Source: Planctomycetaceae bacterium
Lineage (GTDB): Bacteria; Planctomycetota; Planctomycetia; Pirellulales; UBA1268
Length of the DNA stretch: 34,764 bases
Direction of reading: 5' to 3'
Assembly: GCA_947449135.1 (NCBI GenBank)
Contig: CANFQO010000030.1
Span: 1-34,764 of the forward strand
How positions within the stretch are numbered: position 1 is the first letter of the stretch; every line of letters starts with the position of its first letter. Under the pieces are notes generated by a model that had not been told where the DNA came from, made no database searches, and was given only the letters and a program-made list of their open reading frames with translations. A program made the position numbers and the translations under genes. Positions 26,146 through 34,764 of the stretch are shown piece after piece.

Positions 26146-26280
26146 GCCGTGTCGTGCGTCTCCTCACCGCTGCAGGGCAGGATGCCCTGCGCAGCACCAG
26201 CGGGCGGAGGCCCGCCAAGCGAAAACGACACGATGTCGTGTTTCGCGTGAAGCAGAACGGCAGGATGCCGTGTCGTGCGT
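26146..26280. repeat. Dispersed hairpin repeat, copy 2, with 14-bp direct repeats
   Basis: This element fills the convergent gap between the nucleoside hydrolase and protease genes. The direct repeat GCCGTGTCGTGCGT lies at 26146-26159 and 26267-26280. Between or at its edges are four hairpins: GCAGGGCA-GGA-TGCCCTGC (26172-26190), GCGGGC-GGAG-GCCCGC (26200-26215), a 12-bp stem at 26219-26246 with outer arms GCGAAA/TTTCGC, inner arms ACGACA/TGTCGT and loop CGA, and ACGGCA-GGA-TGCCGT (26257-26271). The second and third match copy 1 at 23884-23930, including the bulged G (26240). Confidence 0.7.
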
Positions 26281-26282
26281 AA

Positions 26283-27563
26283 TTACGGCGATTCGAACTG
26301 CTCGCGGCTGGCCACCGGCATGCGCAGTGAAATCCGCTCGCCATCGCGAAATACGATGAGCGTCACCGTGCGGTCGGTGGGCGTCACGCTCACGAGACTC
26401 ACCAGGTGGTCGTCATCCTCGATCGCCTCGCCATCCACCTCCAGGATCACGTCGTCGGCCTGGATGCCGGCGACGTCTGCAGGGGAACCCTTGGTGACCC
26501 CCGACACGTGCGCCCCCACGGCCCGTAGCATGCCCAGACGGTTGGCCGCCTTCTGCGTGAAGACACGGTCGAGCGTGACGCCGAGGTAGGCCCGCGACAC
26601 CGTGCCGGTCTCCACCAGTTGCCGCGTCACGAACATCACCATCGAGATCGGGATCGCGAAACCGATTCCCTCGCTGCCGCCGGAATTGCTGGCGATGGCT
26701 GTGTTGAGACCGACCACCTCGCCGCGGAGGTTTACCAGCGGCCCGCCGCTGTTGCCCGGATTGATGGCGGCATCGGTCTGGATGAAGTTCTGGAACTTGA
26801 CGTTGCCCTCACCCAGTTCGAGATCGCGGCGGCCTTTTGCCGACACGATGCCGAGCGTCACGGAATGCGAAAGACCGAACGGGCTGCCGATCGCCAGCAC
26901 CGTGTCGCCGATCTGCAGGGAATCGCCATTGGCCAGCCGGGCCGTTTCGAGATCGTCTCCCTCGATCTCCATCACGGCGATGTCGGTACTCGGATCCGAC
27001 CAGAGCCGGACCGGCCGGATCTCCCGGCCACCGTCGAGGCGAATGGTGATGTTGTCGAGTTCCGCACGATCGACGACATGCCGGTTGGTGATGACCACCG
27101 TCCGGCCAGCCACCAGCGTGATCACCCCCGATCCGGCCTCGTCTTCGCTGGCCTTGCCGTTTTTGGGTCGGAGGGCCGGCTTCTTGGCGTCGATGTGCAC
27201 GACCGTCGGACGGAGCAACTGTGTGAGCCGACGGAGTTGGGCGCCCTGCCGTTCGAGCTCTTCCGCATCGCGGGACACCTGCTCATAGAGCTTCTCGCGT
27301 TCCGCGTTCGACAGCCGCAGCGATCGCATGGGATCGACTCGTCCGCCGCTGCCGGCCGCCTGTCGCTCGATCGGCGTCAGCCGCACCGAGGGCGGCTGCT
27401 GAACCGACGGCGCCGGCTCTTCAGCGCGACTGCTGCGCACTTCCGCGACGACGAGCAGCAGCGCGAGAACCGCCGCGTTGGAAAGGCAAATGCTTGTCAC
27501 GCTGCGTTCGACAGGCATCATGAAACGCTCGCTCGGGGCCGGGATCGAATGGCCGAGTTCCAT
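26283..27563 (-). CDS. HtrA/DegP-type serine protease with one PDZ domain
   Basis: This 426-residue trypsin-like protease is probably exported or membrane-anchored for envelope protein quality control. The hydrophobic segment AAVLALLLVVAEV (about 30-42) is a signal or anchor. The triad is His162 (TNRHVVD), Asp194 (STDIAVM) and Ser272 (NPGNSGGPL). A single PDZ domain spans about 325-415 (LGVTLD ... GSPADVAGIQADDVILEVDG). A coiled-coil-prone stretch with AEREKLYEQVSRDAEELERQ precedes the protease domain. With one PDZ it resembles DegS or short HtrA forms rather than two-PDZ DegP. An ATG at 27521 (MMPVERSVTS) would put the signal segment closer to the N-terminus and is a good alternative start. 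Confidence 0.92.
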   Translation of the reverse strand: MELGHSIPAPSERFMMPVERSVTSICLSNAAVLALLLVVAEVRSSRAEEPAPSVQQPPSVRLTPIERQAAGSGGRVDPMRSLRLSNAEREKLYEQVSRDAEELERQGAQLRRLTQLLRPTVVHIDAKKPALRPKNGKASEDEAGSGVITLVAGRTVVITNRHVVDRAELDNITIRLDGGREIRPVRLWSDPSTDIAVMEIEGDDLETARLANGDSLQIGDTVLAIGSPFGLSHSVTLGIVSAKGRRDLELGEGNVKFQNFIQTDAAINPGNSGGPLVNLRGEVVGLNTAIASNSGGSEGIGFAIPISMVMFVTRQLVETGTVSRAYLGVTLDRVFTQKAANRLGMLRAVGAHVSGVTKGSPADVAGIQADDVILEVDGEAIEDDDHLVSLVSVTPTDRTVTLIVFRDGERISLRMPVASREQFESP

Positions 27564-27613
27564 CGGCAGATCGATCCACCGAGCGACAGCATATCACCCG
27601 TCGCTGGACCGGT

Positions 27614-28039
27614 TCAGAACTCAAGGTCGCCGGTGACGGTTTCCTCGGCCTGTTCCTCCCGGTCGTCGTGTCGCGACAGTCCGGACGAGCCCGACCGCTC
27701 CAGATCCCGCTGGCATTCGATGCACATGGTGGCGTAGGGCAGGGCGTTGAGCCGAGCCAGCGGAATTTTGCCGTTACAGACCTCACAGGAGCCGTATTTG
27801 CCGGCACTCATGCGGTGCAGGGCATTCTCGATGTTGGCCAGTTCGCGGCTTTCCACTTCGGCGAGTTGGGAACTGATCTCGTCCTGAGTCGAATCGTATG
27901 CCGCGTCGATGACGTCGCCGGGCGACTCGCTGCGCAGATCCTTCAACAGGGACAGGTCGCCAGCCAGCGCGCTTCGCAACGCGTCGCGGCGGCGGACAAG
28001 AATCGCCCGCAGGTTCAAAAGAGAGTCTTTTCGTGCCAT
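27614..28039 (-). CDS. DksA/TraR-family zinc-finger protein
   Basis: This 141-residue protein of the DksA/TraR family binds RNA polymerase through the secondary channel and tunes transcription, often with ppGpp. It has an N-terminal coiled-coil region (about 10-75) with SPGDVIDAAYDSTQDEISSQ, and a four-Cys zinc site C85-E-V-C88 ... C106-I-E-C109 framed by KYGSCEVCNGKIPLARLNAL. The acidic tip residues of DksA (D-x-x-D) may correspond to DVIDAAYD, though it could equally be a regulator-specific paralogue. GAGGAG lies about 9 bases before the start. It is 50 bp ahead of the protease gene on the same strand and may be co-transcribed. Confidence 0.88.
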   Translation of the reverse strand: MARKDSLLNLRAILVRRRDALRSALAGDLSLLKDLRSESPGDVIDAAYDSTQDEISSQLAEVESRELANIENALHRMSAGKYGSCEVCNGKIPLARLNALPYATMCIECQRDLERSGSSGLSRHDDREEQAEETVTGDLEF

Positions 28040-28192
28040 TGTGGTGCTCCTCGCCCGGTCATTCGGCCGTACTAAGGCCGTTCAAGACCGAGTCGCATCC
28101 AATACTACGGACCGCCTCCGGAGTTGGTTCGCTTTCCGTCCCCTCTATCCCAATTTGTCGAATATCGACCGGCATTGGGTCAGAAATGCAGG

Positions 28193-28237
28193 AAAAATTG
28201 ATCCTGACATTTGGAACAGTTCGGGAACGGCGTCAGG
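28193..28237 (-). terminator. Candidate terminator of the decarboxylase operon
   Basis: On the minus strand CCTGAC (28237-28232, overlapping the decarboxylase stop codon) is mirrored by GTCAGG (28208-28203). ATCAATTTTT then follows at 28202-28193. The loop is long (23 bases) and the stem only 6 bp, so this is a weak intrinsic terminator. The remaining gap to 28040 carries the DksA-like promoter region, in which no clear boxes stand out. Confidence 0.35.
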
Positions 28238-29690
28238 CCAGCCTGGAAATCTCCCGCCAGGCGGTTTCCACGTCCTCTCGCCGGGTGAGCGTGCCTCCGA
28301 CAGCCAGTCGCAGGGCGTGGCGGCCGCCGACCCGTGCGGGGCTGAGAAGCACCCGGCCGCCACGGTTGATCCGGTCGAGCAGGGCCTCCGCGGCCTCGTC
28401 GCCAGCCCGCAGGCCAAAGGCCACGAGGCTCAGGGACGGCTCTGCCAGGAGTTCGAACCGCCGATCGGCCCGTACCCAGTCGGCAAACTCGGCCGCCCAG
28501 GCGACATGGTCGCGAATCCGCTGCCGCAGGGCTGCGGCGCCGATCATCCGCAGCGTCATCCAGAGCTTGAGCGCCCGGAACCGGCGGCCCAGCGGCACCT
28601 GCCAGTCGCTGTAGTCGATGACGCTGCCGCTTTCGGTGGCAGCATTGCGGAGGTAGTCGGGCTTCATGGAAAGGGCCCGAACGAACGGCCTGCGGTCAGC
28701 CACCCAGAGCGTGTGGCAGTCGAAGTTGACGAGCAGCCACTTGTGCGGATTGAAGCCCCAACTGTCTGCCGCCTCGGCGCCGGCAACGATGCCGCCGCGC
28801 AACTCCGGGCAGATGGCCGCCGCTCCCGCCCAGGCGGCGTCGACGTGCAGCCAGGCGTTGTGTCGCTGCGTGGCCGCCGCGATCAGTGGCACGGCGTCGA
28901 ACGCGCCGGAGGAGGTCGTGCCGACCGTGGCGGCCACGAAGAACGGGATCATTCCATTCCTCGCGTCGGCATCCATCCTGGCGGCGAGCCTGTCAGCATC
29001 CATCTCGCCACGATCATTCGTCTCGATCTTCCGGAGCCGCTGCCGGTCGATGCCGGCAATCCCGAGTCCCTTTTCAATGCTGGAATGCGCGGCGGCACTG
29101 GTGTACGCCACGAGCGGTTGGCGCTGCTCTGGGCTGCCGGCAGCGGTTTGCTCAGCCGTGCACTCAAGGGCCCGCTCGCGGGCGGCAACGACCGCGCAGA
29201 GCAGGCCACTGGAGGCCGAGTCGTGGATCACGCCACCACCAACGCCGGCGCTGGCAAATCGATCGGGAAGGCCGAGCAGCTCCCGCAGCCAGTCAAGCAC
29301 GTGGGTCTCGAGTTCCGTGCAGGCTGGTGACGTGGCCCAGAGCATCCCCTGGACGCCCATCCCAGCGGACAGCAGTTCGCCGAGAATCGATGGCCCGCTC
29401 GCGCTTGCCGGGAAGTAGGCGAAGAATCCCGGATGCTGCCAGTGCGTCAGGCCGGGCACGATGATGCGATCGAGGTCGGCGAGCACGGCGGCGAGCGGTT
29501 CGGGCTGCTCGGGCGGATGCCCGGGCAACTGCGACCGCACCCAGCCCGGATCGACCGACGACTGCACCGGCCTGTCGGCCACCGTCTGCCAGTAGTCGGC
29601 GATCCAGTCAACGACTGCCCGCCCCTCGCGGCGGAAGCGCTCCGGATCGAAGGCCGGCAGCGGCTCGGTTGGCATGCTGTCATTCCCCAT
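28233..29690 (-). CDS. PLP-dependent aromatic-amino-acid-type decarboxylase
   Basis: This 485-residue group II pyridoxal-phosphate decarboxylase is of the aromatic-L-amino-acid/tyrosine/histidine type. HPGFFAYFPASAS (86-98) matches the substrate loop. SAAAHSSIEKGLGIAG has His202 stacking on PLP, HVDAAWAG has Asp284 pairing with the pyridine nitrogen, and SWGFNPHKWLLVNFDC has the Schiff-base Lys317. The product would be an aryl- or alkylamine and CO2, in the cytoplasm. The start overlaps the YjbQ gene by 11 bases, indicating translational coupling; a second ATG at 29675 avoids the overlap. It is the last gene of the leftward operon. The amino acid substrate cannot be told from the sequence. 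Confidence 0.92.
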   Translation of the reverse strand: MGNDSMPTEPLPAFDPERFRREGRAVVDWIADYWQTVADRPVQSSVDPGWVRSQLPGHPPEQPEPLAAVLADLDRIIVPGLTHWQHPGFFAYFPASASGPSILGELLSAGMGVQGMLWATSPACTELETHVLDWLRELLGLPDRFASAGVGGGVIHDSASSGLLCAVVAARERALECTAEQTAAGSPEQRQPLVAYTSAAAHSSIEKGLGIAGIDRQRLRKIETNDRGEMDADRLAARMDADARNGMIPFFVAATVGTTSSGAFDAVPLIAAATQRHNAWLHVDAAWAGAAAICPELRGGIVAGAEAADSWGFNPHKWLLVNFDCHTLWVADRRPFVRALSMKPDYLRNAATESGSVIDYSDWQVPLGRRFRALKLWMTLRMIGAAALRQRIRDHVAWAAEFADWVRADRRFELLAEPSLSLVAFGLRAGDEAAEALLDRINRGGRVLLSPARVGGRHALRLAVGGTLTRREDVETAWREISRLA

Positions 29691-30099
29691 GCAGCGTGAT
29701 CACGAGCCGGCGGGGGCCACCACGGTCGCGGTGCTCGCACAGATAGATACCCTGCCAGGTACCGAGGCAGAGCCGGCCGTCTTTGATCGGCACGGTGATG
29801 GAACTGCCGAGCATCGAGGCCTTCACATGGGCCGGCATGTCGTCGGGCCCCTCGAGCGTGTGCACGTAGGGAAAATCCTCCTGGGCAATCTTGTTGAAGG
29901 CCATTTCGAGATCCACGGGCACGTCTGGATCGGCATTTTCGTTGATCGAGAGGCTGGCCGAGGTGTGCTGGATGAAGACGTGCAGAAGTCCGACGCGAAG
30001 TTGTTCCATGCCCGCCACTGCCGCCTCGACCTCGGATGTGATCAGGTGGAAGCCGCGGCGACGTGGTGCCAGCCGGATCTCCGTTTGCAGCCATGCCAT
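29680..30099 (-). CDS. yjbQ: YjbQ/UPF0047 family protein
   Basis: This 139-residue protein of the conserved YjbQ family has been reported in other bacteria to have weak thiamine-phosphate synthase activity. Family features are LRVGLLHVFIQHTSASLSIN (the HTSA motif), NENADPDVPVDLE, a HVKASMLGSS block and the end LCLGTWQGIYLCEHRD. The length is typical. It lies between the beta-propeller gene (59 bp) and the decarboxylase (overlap of 11 bases). The tight coupling to a PLP enzyme is notable, but its role here is unknown. Confidence 0.93.
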   Translation of the reverse strand: MAWLQTEIRLAPRRRGFHLITSEVEAAVAGMEQLRVGLLHVFIQHTSASLSINENADPDVPVDLEMAFNKIAQEDFPYVHTLEGPDDMPAHVKASMLGSSITVPIKDGRLCLGTWQGIYLCEHRDRGGPRRLVITLHGE

Positions 30100-30158
30100 G
30101 ATCGATCGTCCTGTCTGGTTCAGCGGACTGGTTCAGCGGCCTTCTTCAGCCATCGTGT

Positions 30159-31387
30159 TCAGCCGTCTGGGGATGAAAAGCACCAGACGGTGCCATCATC
30201 GGAGGCGATCACGACGTGGCCCGCCGCCACGGCAGCCCCCGCCGAAAAGCCGCCGCCGGCGTCGAATTCCCAGGCGGTTTCACCTGTCGTCACGTCGAGG
30301 GCCGCGATCTTTCCGGCACTGTCGGCCACGATTGCCACCTCTCGCCCGCCCTCAGTGGCCGTCACGATCGGTGAGGCATCGACCTTTCCTCGCATCGGAT
30401 GCCGCCATCGCCTCTTACCATCTGCGCGGCAAAACGCTTCGACTGCCTTGCCCCGCGAGCCCACGATGACGAGATCGCCGGCGATGACGGCGCTCGACCG
30501 GTACGACTGGCCGTTGACCGCCGCCTGGGATCGCCAGGCCACCTCGGCCTTTTGGAAATCGATCGCGAAGAAGCCGCCCCCCTCCGTGCCGAAGAACACC
30601 CGGTCGGCGGCGGCTGCGGGAGTAGTGCCGGTCGGACCATCGATTGGCACAGCCGCTTTCTCGTCGCCGCTCTCCACATCGATCACGTGCAGCTTGCCGT
30701 CGCAGCCGGCGAGGAACACGCGGTCACCCTCCGCGGAGCCGGCCACGGTTGGCGAACAGCGGATCTGATCGGCGATTGAATGCTTCCAGAGCAGCGTGCC
30801 GTCGGCGAGTTGCAGACATGAGAGCGAGGCGTCCTGCGAGCCGACGAGCACGCGGCCGCCATTGGCACCAGCGAGCAGCGTAGGGCCGCCGGAGATCTCC
30901 CCCTGGGTTTCGTAGTGCCAGACCGGCGTGCCGGTCGCACGGTCGAAGGCCCGCACCACGCCGGTGTCGTCGCCAACCACCACGAGCGGCAAGGCGGGAT
31001 CGAGCGACACCGCCGCCGCCGAGGGAAATCCTGCCGCGTCGGCTTTGAACGACCACCGCGTGGCTCCCGTATCGATGGCCATCGCATAAAACGTGCCATC
31101 GAGATCGCCGAGATAGATCGTGCCATCGGCGATCACGGGCACGGCGCCGAAGGCCGTTTTCTCAAAGCCGCGATGCCACCGTTCAGCCAGCGGCAGGCGG
31201 AGCGTGGTCGCCGATCGTCCGGTGCCGGCCGGGCAGCCGCGGGCCATCGGCCAGGCGTCGGCAGGGGCGGCGTTGAGAGCACCATCGAGGGCGGCTGGTG
31301 CTGCCTCGTCGGCAACGGCAGGCAGCGGGGGCAAGACAAGCGGCGGCACGACGAGCGGTAACAGCGTCACAAGGAGGAGCAGGCGTC

Positions 31388-31391
<4 letters not shown>
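30159..31391 (-). CDS. Exported PQQ-like beta-propeller repeat protein
   Basis: This 410-residue protein has a strongly hydrophobic signal peptide (about 1-27, LLLLVTLLPLVVPPLVLPPL). A series of PQQ/WD-like blades with the G-x-x-Y/V-x-x-D/G-x-x-G pattern follows: GTIYLGDLDGTFYAMAIDTG, VVGDDTGVVRAFDRATGTPV, RVFLAGCDGKLHVIDVESGD, RVFFGTEGGGFFAIDFQ, and SDDGTVWCFSSPDG at the end. About seven blades can be counted. Catalytic residues of PQQ dehydrogenases are not evident, so it is more likely a scaffold like BamB than a quinoprotein. Its start overlaps the alcohol dehydrogenase stop by 4 bases (ATGA), so it is part of that operon. Confidence 0.88.
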
Positions 31392-32566
<1,175 letters not shown>

Positions 32567-32569
32567 GGG

Positions 32570-34006
32570 CTAGGCGAGCGAGGCCACCGTCTCCGCCGGC
32601 ACCTGGAGGGCCCGCGAACGATAGAGGAAGTCGATGATGTTGCCCTCGTGCGGCTGGAGCCAATCGAGCTTTGTCGTGGGAATCGGGCCGAGGTTGAGCC
32701 GGTCGATGGCCGTACAGTCGGAGAGCGACGATTGAAACGCCGGATCGCCAGTGATCGCGGTGCAGACGAGTGTCGGGCCGATCTTTTCGAGCATCTGCCG
32801 CTGCGGGCATTCCACCACGCTCACGAAGGGAAACATGTATTCAGCCTTGGCGATTTCCGGTTCGGGCGACGTGCAGTGGGCCACCACCGGACGGAGCCAG
32901 CCGCACCGCTCCCCCTCCACCAGACGATCACCGTAGGCGGCGGTCATGTGCGTGACCCCAGGGGCCTTCAGTCCCGCTTCGATCTGTCCCCAGATTGCCT
33001 TGGCTGCACCGGGAATCGTGAAGGCGGCGAGCTTGGCGTCGGGATCCTGCGGCGGCTTGACGTCGATCGGCCCGAGCCGCTCCGCAAGAGCGGCGGCGAT
33101 CTCCTTCGTGTGGCGACTGGCGTAGATCGCCGACGCATTGATGCAGCCGCGGCCGCTGTTGATGGCAACGCTTTCCGCCATCAGGTCGAGATGCCGCTCC
33201 CAGTTGTCAACGCAGTCGTCGGCGATGATGATCTTCGAGAAGCCGGGCCCGTGCACCTGCACGCCGGGGTTGGCCCGATACTGTTCGACCGTCTTCGCAC
33301 TGCCGAAGATCATGCTCCGCCGGCAGGCGTTGAGGATTCCGGCGCCGACGTCGGTCGATCCTGGATAGAGACTGATCGCCTCGGCAGGGATGCCCGCCTC
33401 GATCATCGCGGCGGCCATGCGGTAGGGGGTCCAGGGCTCCTGGCTGCCCGGTTTCATCACGAGGCCCACGCCGAGCGCGATCACGGGGAGCCAGAGCGTG
33501 TGCACGCCCGGAGAATTGCTCGGCAGCACGAGCCCCAGCACCGGCGACTGTGCCTGGTAGCTGACGACCACGCCGCGATGCTCGGTGCCGTATCCCTTCC
33601 AGAGGATCTCGGGTGGCAGGCCGCGGGAGAGGGCGTCGAGCATGCGGTCCATGTTGGCGAGCACGAACATGTTTTTCTGCATGTTGGCCCGGCAGAGCGA
33701 TTCGGGCAGGCCGGTGGTCGCCGACTGCTGCTTCACAAAGTCTTCGGGCGACTGCTTTTCATCGCCGACGGTAAGCGTGCCGTGGGCGTAGAGATTGCCG
33801 GCGGTCTGCAGGCGCTCGACGATCTCCTCCGGATCGATGGCCAGCAGTGCCGCGCGGGCCTGCGCAGCCTTCGGCAGGTCCCGGCCGACGATCGCACCCC
33901 CAACCTGACTCACCTCCGCCACCTTTTCGCCGGTGAGGAAGTGGACGAGCGTGTCGCGTTCGAGCGATTCGTAGGGCTTGCCAAACCGATAGGCGGGGAG
34001 ATGCAT
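32570..34006 (-). CDS. Aldehyde dehydrogenase-superfamily protein, probably CoA-acylating
   Basis: This protein of about 478 residues has the ALDH fold. LPSNSPGVHTLWLPVIALG (about 161-179) and VMKPGSQEP (Lys185) form the nucleotide site, and the catalytic Cys288 is in INSGRGCINAS. Where hydrolytic ALDHs have the general-base Glu of ELGGK, this protein has VHGPGFSK, as expected for CoA-acylating or acyl-CoA-reducing members that lack that Glu. The start at 34006 is chosen because AAGG lies 8 bases upstream; an upstream in-frame codon at 34072 adds 22 unlikely residues. It sits between an adenylating ligase and an alcohol dehydrogenase, which supports an acyl-CoA to aldehyde step. The substrate is unknown. 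Confidence 0.85.
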   Translation of the reverse strand: MHLPAYRFGKPYESLERDTLVHFLTGEKVAEVSQVGGAIVGRDLPKAAQARAALLAIDPEEIVERLQTAGNLYAHGTLTVGDEKQSPEDFVKQQSATTGLPESLCRANMQKNMFVLANMDRMLDALSRGLPPEILWKGYGTEHRGVVVSYQAQSPVLGLVLPSNSPGVHTLWLPVIALGVGLVMKPGSQEPWTPYRMAAAMIEAGIPAEAISLYPGSTDVGAGILNACRRSMIFGSAKTVEQYRANPGVQVHGPGFSKIIIADDCVDNWERHLDLMAESVAINSGRGCINASAIYASRHTKEIAAALAERLGPIDVKPPQDPDAKLAAFTIPGAAKAIWGQIEAGLKAPGVTHMTAAYGDRLVEGERCGWLRPVVAHCTSPEPEIAKAEYMFPFVSVVECPQRQMLEKIGPTLVCTAITGDPAFQSSLSDCTAIDRLNLGPIPTTKLDWLQPHEGNIIDFLYRSRALQVPAETVASLA

Positions 34007-34101
34007 CACTGAACCTTTCGCATGGATGATCGCATGATCGGCGAGGTGCACCTTGCCGACGCCAGGCTGCACGGGCCATGGAGGGCCGTGGAGCCGTGAA
34101 G

Positions 34102-34764
34102 CTAGTAGACTCCGACAGTGGTGGAAGCCGCCAGGGCTCGGAACGGACGTACGCCGCTGATGCCGTCCCAGGGATACTTGGCATAGGGGAGTTCGCGTTC
34201 GCCCTCGTCACGTTCGAGGAATCCCGGGATGAACGTCTCGTGGGTGAGCGTGGTGAGGCGGACGCGGCCGGTGCCGCCGTAGGGGACGACTTCGTTCGTG
34301 TTGTCGAAGTCGACGACCTCGATCACGGCCCGCGGCTGCGGGGCGTAGTAGGCGATCGTGTAGCCGTCGGCCGGCACGACCGGCCGCGAGGCGGCCAGAC
34401 CCATGAGCGTGTTGCCATAGGTGGGCGTCATGTAGGCGCCGTCGAGCAGTTCCTCCACGGCAAACCGGGTCCACTGCGGCGTGAACTCGGTGCCGCCGGA
34501 GAAAATCCCGGTGATGCCCGCCTTGCGGATCGTCGTGCCCTTCTTTTCGAGCGCCAGAGCCAAGGACTCCAGCAGTTTCGGCGTGGTGAACATGCAGCGG
34601 ATGTCGTGGCCGGCCTCGAGGATCGTGATCGCCTGATCGATGCAGTGCTGCTTGTAGGCTTCGAGGTGCTCCATCCAGCCCTTCTGGATGAGCTTGATCA
34701 CCCAGCGCGGATCGAGGTCGACGCAGAAGCAGATGCCGCCGCGGTGTTGGGCGAGGTGCTCGAT
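34102..34764 (-). CDS. Adenylate-forming acyl ligase-like protein, C-terminal part
   Basis: The window contains the last 220 or so residues; the reading frame is open to the right edge (upstream residues IEHLAQHRGG continue it). Visible blocks are IRCMFTTPKLLESLALALEK and ITGIFSGGTEFTPQW (resembling the GGE region of PaaK-type ligases). MTPTYGNTLMG (at the place of the YGxTE motif, but with Asn-Thr-Leu) and GGTGRVRLTTLTHETFIPGF (hinge-like) follow. It most resembles phenylacetate-CoA ligase or LuxE-type acyl-activating enzymes, which make acyl-AMP and then a thioester. It is 95 bp ahead of the aldehyde dehydrogenase gene on the same strand. The missing N-terminus limits the call. Confidence 0.65.
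   Translation of the reverse strand: MEHLAQHRGGICFCVDLDPRWVIKLIQKGWMEHLEAYKQHCIDQAITILEAGHDIRCMFTTPKLLESLALALEKKGTTIRKAGITGIFSGGTEFTPQWTRFAVEELLDGAYMTPTYGNTLMGLAASRPVVPADGYTIAYYAPQPRAVIEVVDFDNTNEVVPYGGTGRVRLTTLTHETFIPGFLERDEGERELPYAKYPWDGISGVRPFRALAASTTVGVY

Overview
The window looks like a chromosomal segment of a planctomycete. The evidence is a GC-rich, densely coding sequence, a DUF1559 pseudopilin-like protein with the H-P-G-G...D-G-S C-terminal motif, a small secreted lipoprotein of the kind common in that phylum, a sulfatase, a very long SecA with a C-terminal zinc motif, and weak or absent Shine-Dalgarno sequences at many starts. WaaA (Kdo transferase) indicates a lipid-A-containing outer membrane. 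No rRNA, tRNA, CRISPR array, transposase or phage gene was seen.

Layout. (1) 151-8097 is a deoxysugar catabolism island. rhaA, an NCS1-type permease and a 55-residue membrane protein run leftward, with waaA beyond them. A divergent AraC-family regulator follows. Then come a leftward rhaT and an AraA/FucI-type sugar isomerase. (2) 8141-14726 holds secreted proteins: a beta-strand-repeat protein, a GH65/GH95-like glycoside hydrolase with a sulfatase 10 bp behind it, and an unassigned exported protein facing them. (3) 14766-16957 is a leftward run of DUF1559 protein, lipoprotein and an atypical LuxR-type regulator, which may continue into the unassigned exported protein. Upstream of it lies an array of a CCGY-N4-TGCGAC motif whose copies are spaced by near-integral helical turns. 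(4) 17184-19151 holds a GNAT-like gene broken by one in-frame TAA and a divergent SAM methyltransferase. (5) 19179-28039 is mostly housekeeping: secA, a PhnP-like metallohydrolase, trpD, a nucleoside hydrolase, an HtrA/DegP-like protease and a DksA/TraR-type zinc protein. (6) 28233-34764 is a tight leftward operon: adenylating ligase (cut by the window end), CoA-acylating-like aldehyde dehydrogenase, iron alcohol dehydrogenase, beta-propeller protein, YjbQ and a PLP-dependent decarboxylase.

How the parts fit. Regions 1-3 read as one polysaccharide-use system: exported enzymes release sugars or sulfate, RhaT and possibly the NCS1 permease import, RhaA and the second isomerase start catabolism, and AraC- and LuxR-type proteins regulate. 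Rhamnulokinase and rhamnulose-phosphate aldolase are absent and must lie elsewhere. Region 6 has the enzyme order expected for interconverting a carboxylic acid, its CoA thioester, an aldehyde and an alcohol.

The most unusual non-coding signals are the phased motif array at 17089-17178 (with one further copy at 5489-5502) and a dispersed hairpin repeat found in two convergent intergenic gaps. The two hairpin copies differ by four compensatory base-pair changes in their stems.
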